From positions 868,001 through 932,000 of the forward strand of contig NZ_BMDQ01000001.1 in the NCBI RefSeq assembly GCF_014635865.1: a DNA stretch of 64,000 nt, read 5' to 3'. The DNA is from Winogradskyella haliclonae (GTDB lineage Bacteria > Bacteroidota > Bacteroidia > Flavobacteriales > Flavobacteriaceae). The translations under genes were made by a program, and so were the position numbers. The notes under the pieces were generated by a model. The model saw only the letters and a program-made list of their open reading frames with translations. It was not told the origin of the DNA and ran no database searches. Positions 8,991 through 16,733 of the stretch are shown one piece after another (the first letter of the stretch is position 1; each line of letters begins with the position of its first letter).

Positions 8991-9433
8991 ATGCGCTTGC
9001 CTTTGAAGGGATACTCTTTTTTTACAGGAAACTCGCTTTTACAATCTTCACAAACATATTTATAACGCGTATGAAATGGCAATGTAAAAGTCAATATCCC
9101 AAATAAAAATGCTAGTAATGATTTAAAGCTATCAATTGAAGAAAACAGTTCTACATGATGTTGTTTACAGTTTGGGCATTCTATGGGTTGTCCGTTATTA
9201 TCCAAGGAATATGCTTTTATAGATTTCAAAATCTTTCTAGCCTCAAGCTCATCTTCAGTGTATACTTTTAGTTTTACACCGCCAATTGCATTACTAACCA
9301 ACGGATCAGTATCAATTGTTAAGTTGTCTGCTAAAAAGACTTTTATGCCATCAGCTTCTAATCGTCCTTTAGCAATTTGGGCTTCGGATGAATATTGGTA
9401 TTTGGCTATAGTAACAAAAGTCTTTTCTATCAT
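8987..9433 (-). CDS. DUF2007 domain protein inside the biotin operon
   Basis: The 148-residue protein begins with a DUF2007 domain (residues about 5-72; recognised by AKYQYSSEAQIAKGRLEADG, KVFLADN and a middle with GGVKLKVY followed by EARKIL). After it come a CxxC pair (ECPNCKQHH), one hydrophobic stretch (FKSLLAFLFGILTFTLPF) and a second CxxC pair (YVCEDCKSEF). The four cysteines could form a zinc ribbon split by a membrane segment. DUF2007 proteins are often called putative signal-transducing proteins without evidence. It overlaps bioD and bioF by 4 bases on each side, so it is translated with them. Its role in biotin synthesis is unknown. Confidence 0.82.
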   Translation of the reverse strand: MIEKTFVTIAKYQYSSEAQIAKGRLEADGIKVFLADNLTIDTDPLVSNAIGGVKLKVYTEDELEARKILKSIKAYSLDNNGQPIECPNCKQHHVELFSSIDSFKSLLAFLFGILTFTLPFHTRYKYVCEDCKSEFPVKKEYPFKGKRI

Positions 9434-10545
9434 AAAGCAAAGGTAGCAAGTAACTCTAAGACTTGCGTTATGTCTTGCTCAGAATTATAGCTGTGTAGGC
9501 AAAAACGTAAACGTTCCTTACCCGAAGGTACAGTAGGTGATAGGATGGGTTTTACATCAAATCTTTTATTTTGAAGTTGATGAGCTATATTTTTGACAGA
9601 TTCATTACCAGAAATTATACAACAATGAATAGCAGAATGACTAGCTACAAATTTGGATTGAAGTCTAAGTCGTTTTAATTCAGATTGAAAAAACTCAATA
9701 TTACTTTGAAGTTTTTCCTGAGCTTCTGTATTAGTTTGCAACTCTTTATAAGACATTGTAATTGTCGCCACCGAATGTGGAGGTAAAGCAGTTGTATAAA
9801 TCAATGCTCTAGAAAAATTGACTAAATAGTTTTTTAAATCTTGAGATCCTAAAATTGCAGCACCGTGACAACCTAAAGCTTTCCCAAAAGTAATAATACG
9901 GGCAAAAACAGGAATATTAACTAGCCCTTGATGAAACACACCAACTGCATGAGCCTCGTCTACAACTAAGTGCGCATCATGTTTTTTTGAGAGTTCTAAA
10001 AGGGCTTCCATATTTGGAGAATCACCATCCATCGAAAATACGGATTCTGTAACTATATATAGGTCACTTGAATCATGCTGAACGCGTTTCAGCATCATAT
10101 TTAAATCCTCTAAATCATTGTGTTTAAATTTATAGGCTTTTGCATTACTCAGCTGAATGCCATCTCTAATAGAGGCATGACTGTATTCGTCATAGCATAT
10201 AATATCGCCACGTTGTGGTACTGCTGAAAAGAATCCCAAATTAGCATCATACCCTGAATTATAAACTAATGCAGTTTCGGAATTATGGAAGTTACAAAGT
10301 GTATCTTCTAGTTTTTCATATAACTTATGATTTCCAGAAAGCAGTCTTGAACCTGTAGCACCATTTACATTAAAATTAGTTGAATCAAGAAAAGCTTTTG
10401 TATTCTCAAAAATGGATTTAGACTTTGAGAATCCTAGATAATCGTTAGATGAGAAATCTACCATATCGGATGGTATCCCCAACAGTCTAAAAGCATTATT
10501 AGCTTTACGTTCTTCTAATTTTTTATGTAGTTTTTTGGGTAGCAT
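9430..10545 (-). CDS. bioF: 8-amino-7-oxononanoate synthase (KAPA synthase)
   Basis: BioF condenses pimeloyl-ACP or pimeloyl-CoA with alanine to KAPA. The 371-residue sequence has the alpha-oxoamine synthase layout: SSNDYLGFSKS, NGATGSRLLSGNHKLYEKLE, VVDEAHAVGVFHQG and the PLP lysine K222 in TFGKALGCHGAA. Related enzymes (Kbl, SPT) are possible from sequence alone, but 4-base coupling with the DUF2007 gene and bioD, and the presence of bioA, fix the assignment. It overlaps the upstream membrane-protein gene by one base at 10545. Confidence 0.95.
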   Translation of the reverse strand: MLPKKLHKKLEERKANNAFRLLGIPSDMVDFSSNDYLGFSKSKSIFENTKAFLDSTNFNVNGATGSRLLSGNHKLYEKLEDTLCNFHNSETALVYNSGYDANLGFFSAVPQRGDIICYDEYSHASIRDGIQLSNAKAYKFKHNDLEDLNMMLKRVQHDSSDLYIVTESVFSMDGDSPNMEALLELSKKHDAHLVVDEAHAVGVFHQGLVNIPVFARIITFGKALGCHGAAILGSQDLKNYLVNFSRALIYTTALPPHSVATITMSYKELQTNTEAQEKLQSNIEFFQSELKRLRLQSKFVASHSAIHCCIISGNESVKNIAHQLQNKRFDVKPILSPTVPSGKERLRFCLHSYNSEQDITQVLELLATFAL

Positions 10546-11093
10546 TAATCAGTATACTTGACTTCTTTTGTAAATCTATATTTTTCCTTATCCACCCATT
10601 TATAATTATTAGGTGTGGTAGAGTCTAATATATCAATTTCTAATTCTTCAGAGAGTAAAAACCCGACTTTAAAAGCGTCAACATAATTGTGTTCATCATA
10701 TAATTTAATATGCTTATTTCTATCAAACCATAAGTTGACGTCAAATATATAATCTCCGTTTTTTAATGGTTGTCGAAATACGGAGATATATTCATAATTA
10801 TTTATGGTTTTCCATTTTCCAAATTTCATAAATAAAACTTCAAATGTAGGTCTGAATCTAGAATTTTCAATATCAACATATATTCTTTTTATTGATGAGA
10901 ATCCAACTGCAATCGATATAATGATTACAATTAAATATGAGTCATCAGCAATACGATTTATGTGTTCTAAATCCATTTTCCCATTATTTATGGATAAAAA
11001 AATTAATAGGATTGCAAGCGTATATATAAAGGCAGCAACTATAGTTTGCCATAATGATTTTTTGCTACCAGTGATAATTAGTTTTGAATTCAT
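10545..11093 (-). CDS. Membrane protein, paralogue A, first gene of the biotin operon
   Basis: The 182-residue product has two predicted membrane helices (about 16-36 and 52-68) followed by a soluble domain homologous to that of the protein encoded at 4950-5423. Shared motifs are GKW, EYISVF, NKHIKLY, VDAFK and DILDSTTPNNYKWV. It heads the bioF operon. A -7 box at 11098-11105 ends 4 bases before the ATG, so its mRNA is likely leaderless. The function is unknown and I see no enzyme motif. Two copies of one family within a biotin locus are unlikely by chance. Confidence 0.75.
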   Translation of the reverse strand: MNSKLIITGSKKSLWQTIVAAFIYTLAILLIFLSINNGKMDLEHINRIADDSYLIVIIISIAVGFSSIKRIYVDIENSRFRPTFEVLFMKFGKWKTINNYEYISVFRQPLKNGDYIFDVNLWFDRNKHIKLYDEHNYVDAFKVGFLLSEELEIDILDSTTPNNYKWVDKEKYRFTKEVKYTD

Positions 11094-11097
11094 TAAT

Positions 11098-11105
11098 CAA
11101 ATATA
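11098..11105 (-). promoter_or_regulatory. -7 promoter box of the bioF-bioD-bioA operon
   Basis: CAAATATA on the plus strand reads TATATTTG on the minus strand, a perfect TAnnTTTG. Only 4 bases separate it from the ATG at 11093, which predicts a leaderless transcript. I see no BirA-type long palindrome beside it. Confidence 0.55.
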
Positions 11106-11149
11106 ATGATATACCATTGTTAAATGAGTTTGTCTTTTAACGAATAAAA

Positions 11150-11197
11150 TTATTGTTTATCAATAATTTTTATATATTTGTTATCGTTAAACAATAA
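11150..11197. promoter_or_regulatory. Pair of 17-bp operator-like sites around the DUF2975-xre promoter
   Basis: Site 1 (11150-11166) reads TTATTGTTTATCAATAA. Site 2 (11181-11197) reads TTATCGTTAAACAATAA, whose reverse complement is TTATTGTTTAACGATAA. The two differ at three positions when site 2 is inverted, and each is near-palindromic. Their centres are 31 bp apart, about three helical turns. Site 1 covers the presumed -33 region; site 2 begins directly after the -7 box. A partial third copy (TTTTAACGAATAA) lies at 11135-11147. The likely ligand is the Xre protein encoded at 12273-12479 (inference). Confidence 0.6.
11173..11180 (+). promoter_or_regulatory. -7 promoter box of the DUF2975-xre operon
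   Basis: TATATTTG is a perfect TAnnTTTG box with a TTG at 11153-11155 as candidate -33 element. The predicted transcription start is near 11187. This rules out a TTG at 11178 as translation start and supports ATG 11229. Confidence 0.55.
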
Positions 11198-11228
11198 TAA
11201 AATAAAAGCAAAACAAATTTTTAAACAG

Positions 11229-11753
11229 ATGAAAGACAACACCATTATTTTAATAATCATTACTTGGGTAACTCTACTCACGTCAATTTCAGTATTACTC
11301 AACGATATATATGAGTTCAATTTTAATCAGTTTAAAGAGTTTCAAAACTGGGCAAAAGTTACGGAAAAGAATGAGACTTGGTTAACTTCAGAGAATACAA
11401 TTCAATGGAGTTATTATATAATTAGTGCTGGTTTATTTTTTTGGAGGAGTTACCTTATTTATGGATTTTCTTATTTTTTATCTATTCTGAAAGAGATTGA
11501 TAGGGGAAGTTACTTTAGCGATAATAATATTAGATATTTTAGAAGGATAGGAAATATCTTTATTCAATATACAATTAGTGTTCTAGTTTTAAGGTTTCTT
11601 ATGGCAGCAATTGGGGATACTAAATTTGACTTCTTTAATGAACTTAAAGCTGAGTTTACATTTTTAATCCCTTCAGGATTAACATTTTTTATTTTAGCTG
11701 AAATCTTTAAAAGAGGAAAAGAAGTTGAAGAAGAGAATGACCTAACGATATAA
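11229..11753 (+). CDS. DUF2975 family membrane protein (first copy)
   Basis: The 174-residue protein has four predicted membrane helices (about residues 5-24, 64-84, 104-124 and 138-158) and the charged C-terminus EEENDLTI, which the next gene repeats as QQENDLTI. I place the start at ATG 11229 (MKDNTIILIII), parallel to the MKNYTTPILIL start of the second copy. A longer in-frame reading from TTG 11178 would begin inside the promoter. DUF2975 proteins commonly pair with a small YozG-like Xre repressor, as here. Function unknown. The neighbour starts 3 bases after the stop. Confidence 0.8.
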   Translation: MKDNTIILIIITWVTLLTSISVLLNDIYEFNFNQFKEFQNWAKVTEKNETWLTSENTIQWSYYIISAGLFFWRSYLIYGFSYFLSILKEIDRGSYFSDNNIRYFRRIGNIFIQYTISVLVLRFLMAAIGDTKFDFFNELKAEFTFLIPSGLTFFILAEIFKRGKEVEEENDLTI

Positions 11754-11756
11754 ATC

Positions 11757-12269
11757 ATGAAAAATTACACGACGCCAATTCTCATATTGTTTCTTTTTTT
11801 GGTTATTGCTATAATTGGAAACATAACTATTTCTGCAATAGGACTTTTCTTTAATCATGATGTCTTTAATACAGGAGTGTATGCAAATGGTTACGAGGCA
11901 TCGCTTAATATTAAGCTTATTTTTATGGCAAAAGCTTTTGCACTACTAATGTTTATTTATAGTGTTTATATTCTAATTAGAAATCTAAAATTCTTAGTGA
12001 GACGCGATTTTTTTAATAATAAACTTGTTCAATGTTTTTCAAAATCAGGAAAACTCTTCTTTTTTTCTGGTATTGTTGGTTTTTTGGCATCAATATGTGG
12101 CATACTTAATATAGCAATTATTAAAGATTTTGGTAGTCAAGCTTACTTGAATATAGATTCTAAAAGTCTTTATATCATGCTAATGATTTTAGGATTTTTT
12201 CTTTTGTTGTTCTCTAAAGTTTTAGATAAAGGCAATGAAATTCAACAAGAAAACGACTTAACTATCTAA
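11757..12269 (+). CDS. DUF2975 family membrane protein (second copy)
   Basis: The 170-residue protein has four predicted membrane helices (about 8-30, 55-76, 95-117 and 132-152) and the family C-terminus IQQENDLTI. The segment RRDFFNNKLVQCFSKSGKLF between helices 2 and 3 corresponds to the conserved cytoplasmic loop of DUF2975. It is a diverged tandem duplicate of the preceding gene and lies 3 bases before the Xre regulator gene. The role is unknown; a membrane partner of the regulator is one possibility. Confidence 0.82.
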   Translation: MKNYTTPILILFLFLVIAIIGNITISAIGLFFNHDVFNTGVYANGYEASLNIKLIFMAKAFALLMFIYSVYILIRNLKFLVRRDFFNNKLVQCFSKSGKLFFFSGIVGFLASICGILNIAIIKDFGSQAYLNIDSKSLYIMLMILGFFLLLFSKVLDKGNEIQQENDLTI

Positions 12270-12272
12270 ACG

Positions 12273-12479
12273 ATGTCTATAAAAGTAAATTTAGATATAG
12301 TGCTTGTGGAGCGTAATATGAAAAGCAAAGAACTTGCAGAGATTATTGGCATAACCACCGCCAATCTTTCTATCCTAAAATCAGGGAAAGCAAAAGCGAT
12401 TCGGTTTTCTACTTTAGAGGCTATTTGCAAAGCTCTAGATTGTCAACCAAGTGATATTTTAGAGTATATAGAAGATTAG
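12273..12479 (+). CDS. Small Xre/Cro-C1 type HTH regulator (YozG-like)
   Basis: The 68-residue protein is a single helix-turn-helix domain with the order typical of YozG-like proteins: LDIVLVERNMKSKELAEIIG, then ITTANLSILKSGKAKAIRFS (recognition helix) and LEAICKALDCQPSDILEYIE. It should act as a dimeric DNA-binding repressor. It is the last gene of the DUF2975 operon (3 bases after the previous stop) and probably regulates that operon through the 17-bp sites at 11150-11197; the link is inference from operon structure and site symmetry. Confidence 0.9.
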   Translation: MSIKVNLDIVLVERNMKSKELAEIIGITTANLSILKSGKAKAIRFSTLEAICKALDCQPSDILEYIED

Positions 12480-12574
12480 TTTCCTTTTTTAACTATACAA
12501 AAACTATACAACACGTTAATTCTATTGTAGATAGATCTATAGTTTAATATCTTCATAAAACTAAATTAAAATGA

Positions 12575-15397
12575 TTGAAAAAGATAAAATATTTAATCTT
12601 AGTAATACTTACTATTTCTTTCTCAATAGGCTATGCGCAACTCAATGCAGCAGTAGTTGGCAATGCCATTGATCAAGGTGGTAATTGCTATATTATTACC
12701 CAAGATTTACTAAATCAGGCTGGAGGTGTTTGGTATGACAATGCCATAGATTTTGATAATGATTTCACTATTAATTATCAAAATAATTTTGGAAGTAAAG
12801 ATGGTACGGGAGCTGATGGGATGGCCTTGGTGTTTAAAAGGGATCCAACGCCCCAATTAGGAAATGCTGGTGGAGGTATGGGTTATCAAGGAATTTCTGA
12901 ATCATTAATTATAGAATTTGACACCTATCAGAATAATATTCCCTCTGAGGGTTTGTTAGATGATCCGTTTTTTGACCATATTGCTATAATGCGTAATGGC
13001 AATCCATTTCATAATAGTGCCGATAATTTGGCCGGTCCTGTGCAAGCGAGTAATGGATCTATTAATATTGAAGATGGACTCACTCATGAAATAAAAATTG
13101 AGTGGATTGCTTCTACAACTACGCTTAACGTCTATTTTGATTGTGTGCTCAGGTTGAGTATAAATCAAAATGTTAAAAACACTATTTTTTCTGGTGATGA
13201 TACTGTATTCTTTGGTTTTGTTGGCTCAACAGGAGGTTTATCCAACTTGCATCAAGTATGTTTTAATAGTATTTCATTTGTAGATAATTTGCAGCTTCAA
13301 GATGAAACCATTTGTGAAAATGATGATGTCCAAGTAGATGCTACTATTCCAAGTGGTGTTACCTATTCTTGGTCACCAACAAACGGCGTAAGTAATCCTA
13401 ATATTGCAAATCCATTATTTTCTCCAAATAGTACTACAACATATACTGTCACAATTGGTGATGTTTGTGGTGATACAACTGTAGATGACTTTATATTAAC
13501 AGTTTTGCCGGTTGAGACACCTACTTTTAATGTTGTTTCTCAAATTTGTGAAGGCGGCTCATTAACCTCTTTACCAACAACATCTCTTGAGGGTATAACG
13601 GGAACATGGTCGCCAGCCTTAAATAATACACAAACGACTACCTATACATTTACTCCAGATGATAGCTGTTCCAATTCCATTACTACAGACATTGTTGTCA
13701 TTCCACTTACAGTACCTACATTTAATGCTGTAACTCCCATTTGTCAGGGCGAAACATTGGCGACATTACCAACGACTTCTAATAACGGCATCATAGGAAC
13801 ATGGTCACCAGCGCTTAATAATATGGCAACAACAGTCTATACGTTTATGCCAGACACTGGGCAAGGTTGTGTGGATACTGCCACACTGCAAATTGATGTT
13901 ATAGCGCCAATTACTCCCAGTTTTGATACTGTGACTCCTATTTGCGAAGGAGACACTTTAGCAGCATTGCCGACGATTTCTAACGATGGCATTACCGGCA
14001 CATGGTCTCCGGCTTTAGATAATATGACTACAACCACGTATACATTTACACCAAATGTAGGCGAATGTGCAATACCTACTACACTAGACATTATAGTTAA
14101 TGCGCCAATATTACCAATTTTCAATGCAGTTGATTCTATTTGTGAAGGAGACACTTTAGCACCACTACCAACAACATCTACTAACGGAATTACCGGCACT
14201 TGGTCTCCGGCTTTAGATAATACGACTACAACCACATATACGTTTACACCAAATGCAGGCGAATGTGCCATTACCACCACACTAGATATTGTAGTGGATA
14301 TACCTATATTACCAATTTTTGATGCCATCAACCCTGTTTGTGAAGGCGAAACATTAGCACCATTGCCAACAACTTCCAATAATGGAATTGCCGGGACGTG
14401 GTCACCAAGTCTAAACAACACAGCTACCACGACTTATACATTTACGCCAAATGCAGGTGAATGTGCTAGTAATACAGATTTGACAATTACGGTTATTCCT
14501 AATAGTATTCCAGAATTTGACGTCGTTAATCCTATTTGCCCAGGAGAGGTTTTACAAGATTTACCTTTGGTTTCAAATAATGGGATTACTGGCGCATGGT
14601 CACCAGCACTAGATAATCAAAATACCACAGAGTATACCTTTACTCCAGATTCCGGTCAAGGTTGTGTAGCTAGTAGCTCGTTAGTGATTGAAGTGCTTCA
14701 GCCTACAATACCATCTTTCAGTTTACCAGATTTTATATGTCAAGGCGATACAGATTTGATTTTGCCTAATGTCTCTAACGAAGGGATTACAGGAAACTGG
14801 TCAGAGCCAATAAATAATCAGACTACGACAATTTATGTTTTTACACCAGATCCTAACCAATGTGCTTCGATGGTTGAGAAAGAAATAGAGGTTTTGCCAG
14901 TAAATGAATTGGAGCTTTCTGTTGAATTGATTTCAGAACCATTTAGCGACAATCAAATTGTAGTTGCTACCGCAACTGGTGGAGATGGTATGTATGAGTA
15001 TCAATTAGACAATGGTATTTGGACGACTCAAAATACATTTTCTAATATTAGAGGTTGTGATGAACATGTCATTAGAGCACGTCAAATCAATAATTGTAGC
15101 ATAGATGCTATAGAAATATTCCGTGTGTTAGACTATCCAAAGTTTTTTACACCTAACGGAGATGGTTTTAATGACTTATGGAATATCGAATGTCTAAGTA
15201 ATCAAGTAGCAGCTCGAATATATATATTCGATAGATTTGGTAAATTATTAAAAACCATAAGCCCGAGAGGAATGGGTTGGAATGGGACTTACAATGGTGC
15301 ACTAATGCCTACCAGTGATTATTGGTTTAGAGTAGATTATTTAGGAAATGATGGAAGTTTAAGAACATTCACTTCACATTTTACATTGAAACGCTAA
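12575..15397 (+). CDS. T9SS-secreted L-type lectin domain protein with seven tandem Ig-like repeats
   Basis: The 940-residue protein starts with a signal peptide (MKKIKYLILVILTISFSIGY, then AQ). Residues about 22-230 are an L-type lectin-like domain (FTINYQNNFGSKDGTGADGM, GGGMGYQGI, LIIEFDTYQN), which suggests glycan binding. One PKD-like domain (about 235-312) follows, then seven tandem repeats of about 66 residues (315-776), each with ICEG-TL, LPT-S-NGI-GTWSPAL and YTFTP. The end (about 855-940: FFTPNGDGFNDLWNIE, IFDRFGKLL) is a T9SS type B sorting domain. The only usable start is TTG at 12575; an ATG at 12571 is in another frame and TGA at 12572 blocks any upstream start. It is likely a surface adhesin. 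Confidence 0.88.
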   Translation: MKKIKYLILVILTISFSIGYAQLNAAVVGNAIDQGGNCYIITQDLLNQAGGVWYDNAIDFDNDFTINYQNNFGSKDGTGADGMALVFKRDPTPQLGNAGGGMGYQGISESLIIEFDTYQNNIPSEGLLDDPFFDHIAIMRNGNPFHNSADNLAGPVQASNGSINIEDGLTHEIKIEWIASTTTLNVYFDCVLRLSINQNVKNTIFSGDDTVFFGFVGSTGGLSNLHQVCFNSISFVDNLQLQDETICENDDVQVDATIPSGVTYSWSPTNGVSNPNIANPLFSPNSTTTYTVTIGDVCGDTTVDDFILTVLPVETPTFNVVSQICEGGSLTSLPTTSLEGITGTWSPALNNTQTTTYTFTPDDSCSNSITTDIVVIPLTVPTFNAVTPICQGETLATLPTTSNNGIIGTWSPALNNMATTVYTFMPDTGQGCVDTATLQIDVIAPITPSFDTVTPICEGDTLAALPTISNDGITGTWSPALDNMTTTTYTFTPNVGECAIPTTLDIIVNAPILPIFNAVDSICEGDTLAPLPTTSTNGITGTWSPALDNTTTTTYTFTPNAGECAITTTLDIVVDIPILPIFDAINPVCEGETLAPLPTTSNNGIAGTWSPSLNNTATTTYTFTPNAGECASNTDLTITVIPNSIPEFDVVNPICPGEVLQDLPLVSNNGITGAWSPALDNQNTTEYTFTPDSGQGCVASSSLVIEVLQPTIPSFSLPDFICQGDTDLILPNVSNEGITGNWSEPINNQTTTIYVFTPDPNQCASMVEKEIEVLPVNELELSVELISEPFSDNQIVVATATGGDGMYEYQLDNGIWTTQNTFSNIRGCDEHVIRARQINNCSIDAIEIFRVLDYPKFFTPNGDGFNDLWNIECLSNQVAARIYIFDRFGKLLKTISPRGMGWNGTYNGALMPTSDYWFRVDYLGNDGSLRTFTSHFTLKR
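13517..14903 (+). repeat. Seven tandem ~198-bp coding repeats
   Basis: Seven consecutive units of about 66 codons encode Ig-like modules in the lectin protein. Units 3 and 4 (about 13910-14300) are nearly identical at DNA level, sharing stretches such as GGTCTCCGGCTTTAGATAAT, which points to recent duplication. Units 1, 6 and 7 are the most diverged. Each unit carries a conserved cysteine near its start and usually one near its end. Confidence 0.9.
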
Positions 15398-15403
15398 AAC
15401 ATT

Positions 15404-15421
15404 TAGACTGATTTTAGTCTA
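15404..15421. promoter_or_regulatory. Inverted repeat between the lectin gene and umuC
   Basis: TAGACT, six bases, then AGTCTA form a 6-bp inverted repeat 56 bases before umuC. There is no T-run after it, so it is a poor terminator. It may be an operator for the damage-inducible umuCD pair. A weak -7-like box TATCTTTA is at 15464-15471, 5 bases before the umuC ATG. Confidence 0.3.
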
Positions 15422-15476
15422 GTGTTAAGCCAATTCTAAGCTTAAAAAATGGAATAGACTTTTTATCTTTACATCT

Positions 15477-16733
15477 ATGTATGCTTTAGTAGACTGCAAT
15501 AACTTTTATACTTCTTGTGAGCGAGTTTTTAATCCAAACCTCGAAGGGAAACCAGTTGCTATTCTTAGTAATAATGATGGCTGTGTTATTTCTATGAGTG
15601 ATGAAGCCAAAGCAATAAACTTACCATTTGGAGCACCAATATTTAAGTGGGAAGGCTTTTGTAAATTAAACGAGATAGAAATATTATCTTCAAATTATCC
15701 TTTGTATGGCGATATGAGTAGTCGTGTAATGAAAATACTTGAACAGTTTACGCCAGATGTTGAAGTTTATAGTATAGATGAGGCTTTTCTTCAATTCAAA
15801 GGTTTTGGAAACTATGATTTTGAAGATTATGGCATGCAAATAAGACAGCGCATATTAAAATGGACTGGCATTCCCACTTGTGTAGGGATAGCTCCAACAA
15901 AGGCATTGAGTAAAGTTGCTAATAAGATTGCTAGAAAATTTCCTGAAAAAACAAAAGGGAGCTATGTTATAGATTCTGAAGAAAGTCGGATTAAAGCCTT
16001 AAAATGGATAAAATTAGAAGATGTTTGGGGAATAGGTCGAGGCATACAAAAACGATTAAAAGCTAAAGGTTGTAAAACAGCATATGATTTTACGCAACTT
16101 AATGATGAATGGGTCCGTAAGATATTTTCTATAACGGAATGGAAACTAAAAAAAGATTTAGAAGGCATTTCTAAAATAAAGTTAGAAGAACCTACTCGTA
16201 AGCGAGCTATTGCTACAACCAGAAGCTTTGATTACACTTACGATGATATTAATTATATTAAAGAACGCGTTTCTACTTTTGCTACAAGTTGTGCAGAAAA
16301 ATTACGTAAACAGGGTTCTAGTTGCCATATGATTATTGTAACTTTAAGCAGTAATAGGCATAAGAAAGAAGAAGAGCAGCATCGTGCAAGTACAATAGTG
16401 AGTTTTCCGTATCCTACAGATTCTTCATTATTAATTAGTAGCGAAGCTGTTAATGCGATAGAATCGATTTACAAACCTGGCATTAAATATAAAAGAGCAG
16501 GAGTTATTGTTACAGGTTTAGTGCCTACAGATAACTATCAATTAGATATGTTTAGTAAAGAAGACCCTAAGCATAAACCTTTAATGTCTGCAATAGATAC
16601 GATTAATAGAAAGTATAAAGGCGACAAGATTAAAATAGGGAATCAAGATTTAGAACGTACTTGGAAAATGCGTCAAGAACGACTCTCTCCAAGATATACA
16701 ACAAATATTAATGATATTATTACTGTAAAATGA
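15477..16733 (+). CDS. umuC: Y-family DNA polymerase V catalytic subunit
   Basis: The 418-residue protein is a translesion polymerase of the UmuC type. Catalytic carboxylates are visible as D6 (ALVDCNNFY) and D101-E102 (YSIDEAFLQF). VAILSNNDGCVISMSDEAKA (fingers), PTCVGIAPTKALSKVANKIA and VWGIGRG (helix-hairpin-helix) follow, and the C-terminal little-finger and DUF4113-like region ends near TWKMRQERLSPRYTT. With UmuD' it should bypass DNA lesions at the cost of mutation. The stop overlaps the umuD start by 4 bases. The order C then D is the reverse of the usual umuDC. Confidence 0.95.
   Translation: MYALVDCNNFYTSCERVFNPNLEGKPVAILSNNDGCVISMSDEAKAINLPFGAPIFKWEGFCKLNEIEILSSNYPLYGDMSSRVMKILEQFTPDVEVYSIDEAFLQFKGFGNYDFEDYGMQIRQRILKWTGIPTCVGIAPTKALSKVANKIARKFPEKTKGSYVIDSEESRIKALKWIKLEDVWGIGRGIQKRLKAKGCKTAYDFTQLNDEWVRKIFSITEWKLKKDLEGISKIKLEEPTRKRAIATTRSFDYTYDDINYIKERVSTFATSCAEKLRKQGSSCHMIIVTLSSNRHKKEEEQHRASTIVSFPYPTDSSLLISSEAVNAIESIYKPGIKYKRAGVIVTGLVPTDNYQLDMFSKEDPKHKPLMSAIDTINRKYKGDKIKIGNQDLERTWKMRQERLSPRYTTNINDIITVK

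Noticed and set aside
11178..11228. Upstream TTG start for the first DUF2975 gene
   Set aside because: It lies inside the -7 box and operator, and the paralogue next to it begins MKN in the same way as ATG 11229 (MKDN).
12571..12640. ATG at 12571 as start of the lectin gene
   Set aside because: It is in a different frame; the signal peptide is encoded in the TTG 12575 frame.
13837..14430. Long minus-strand open frame within the lectin gene
   Set aside because: It is a shadow of the tandem repeat coding region; its repetition simply mirrors the Ig-like units on the plus strand, and it has no start context.
13517..14903. Regular direct repeats that might suggest a CRISPR array or satellite
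   Set aside because: Units are about 198 bp, remain in frame and encode Ig-like modules; there are no short identical repeats with unique spacers.
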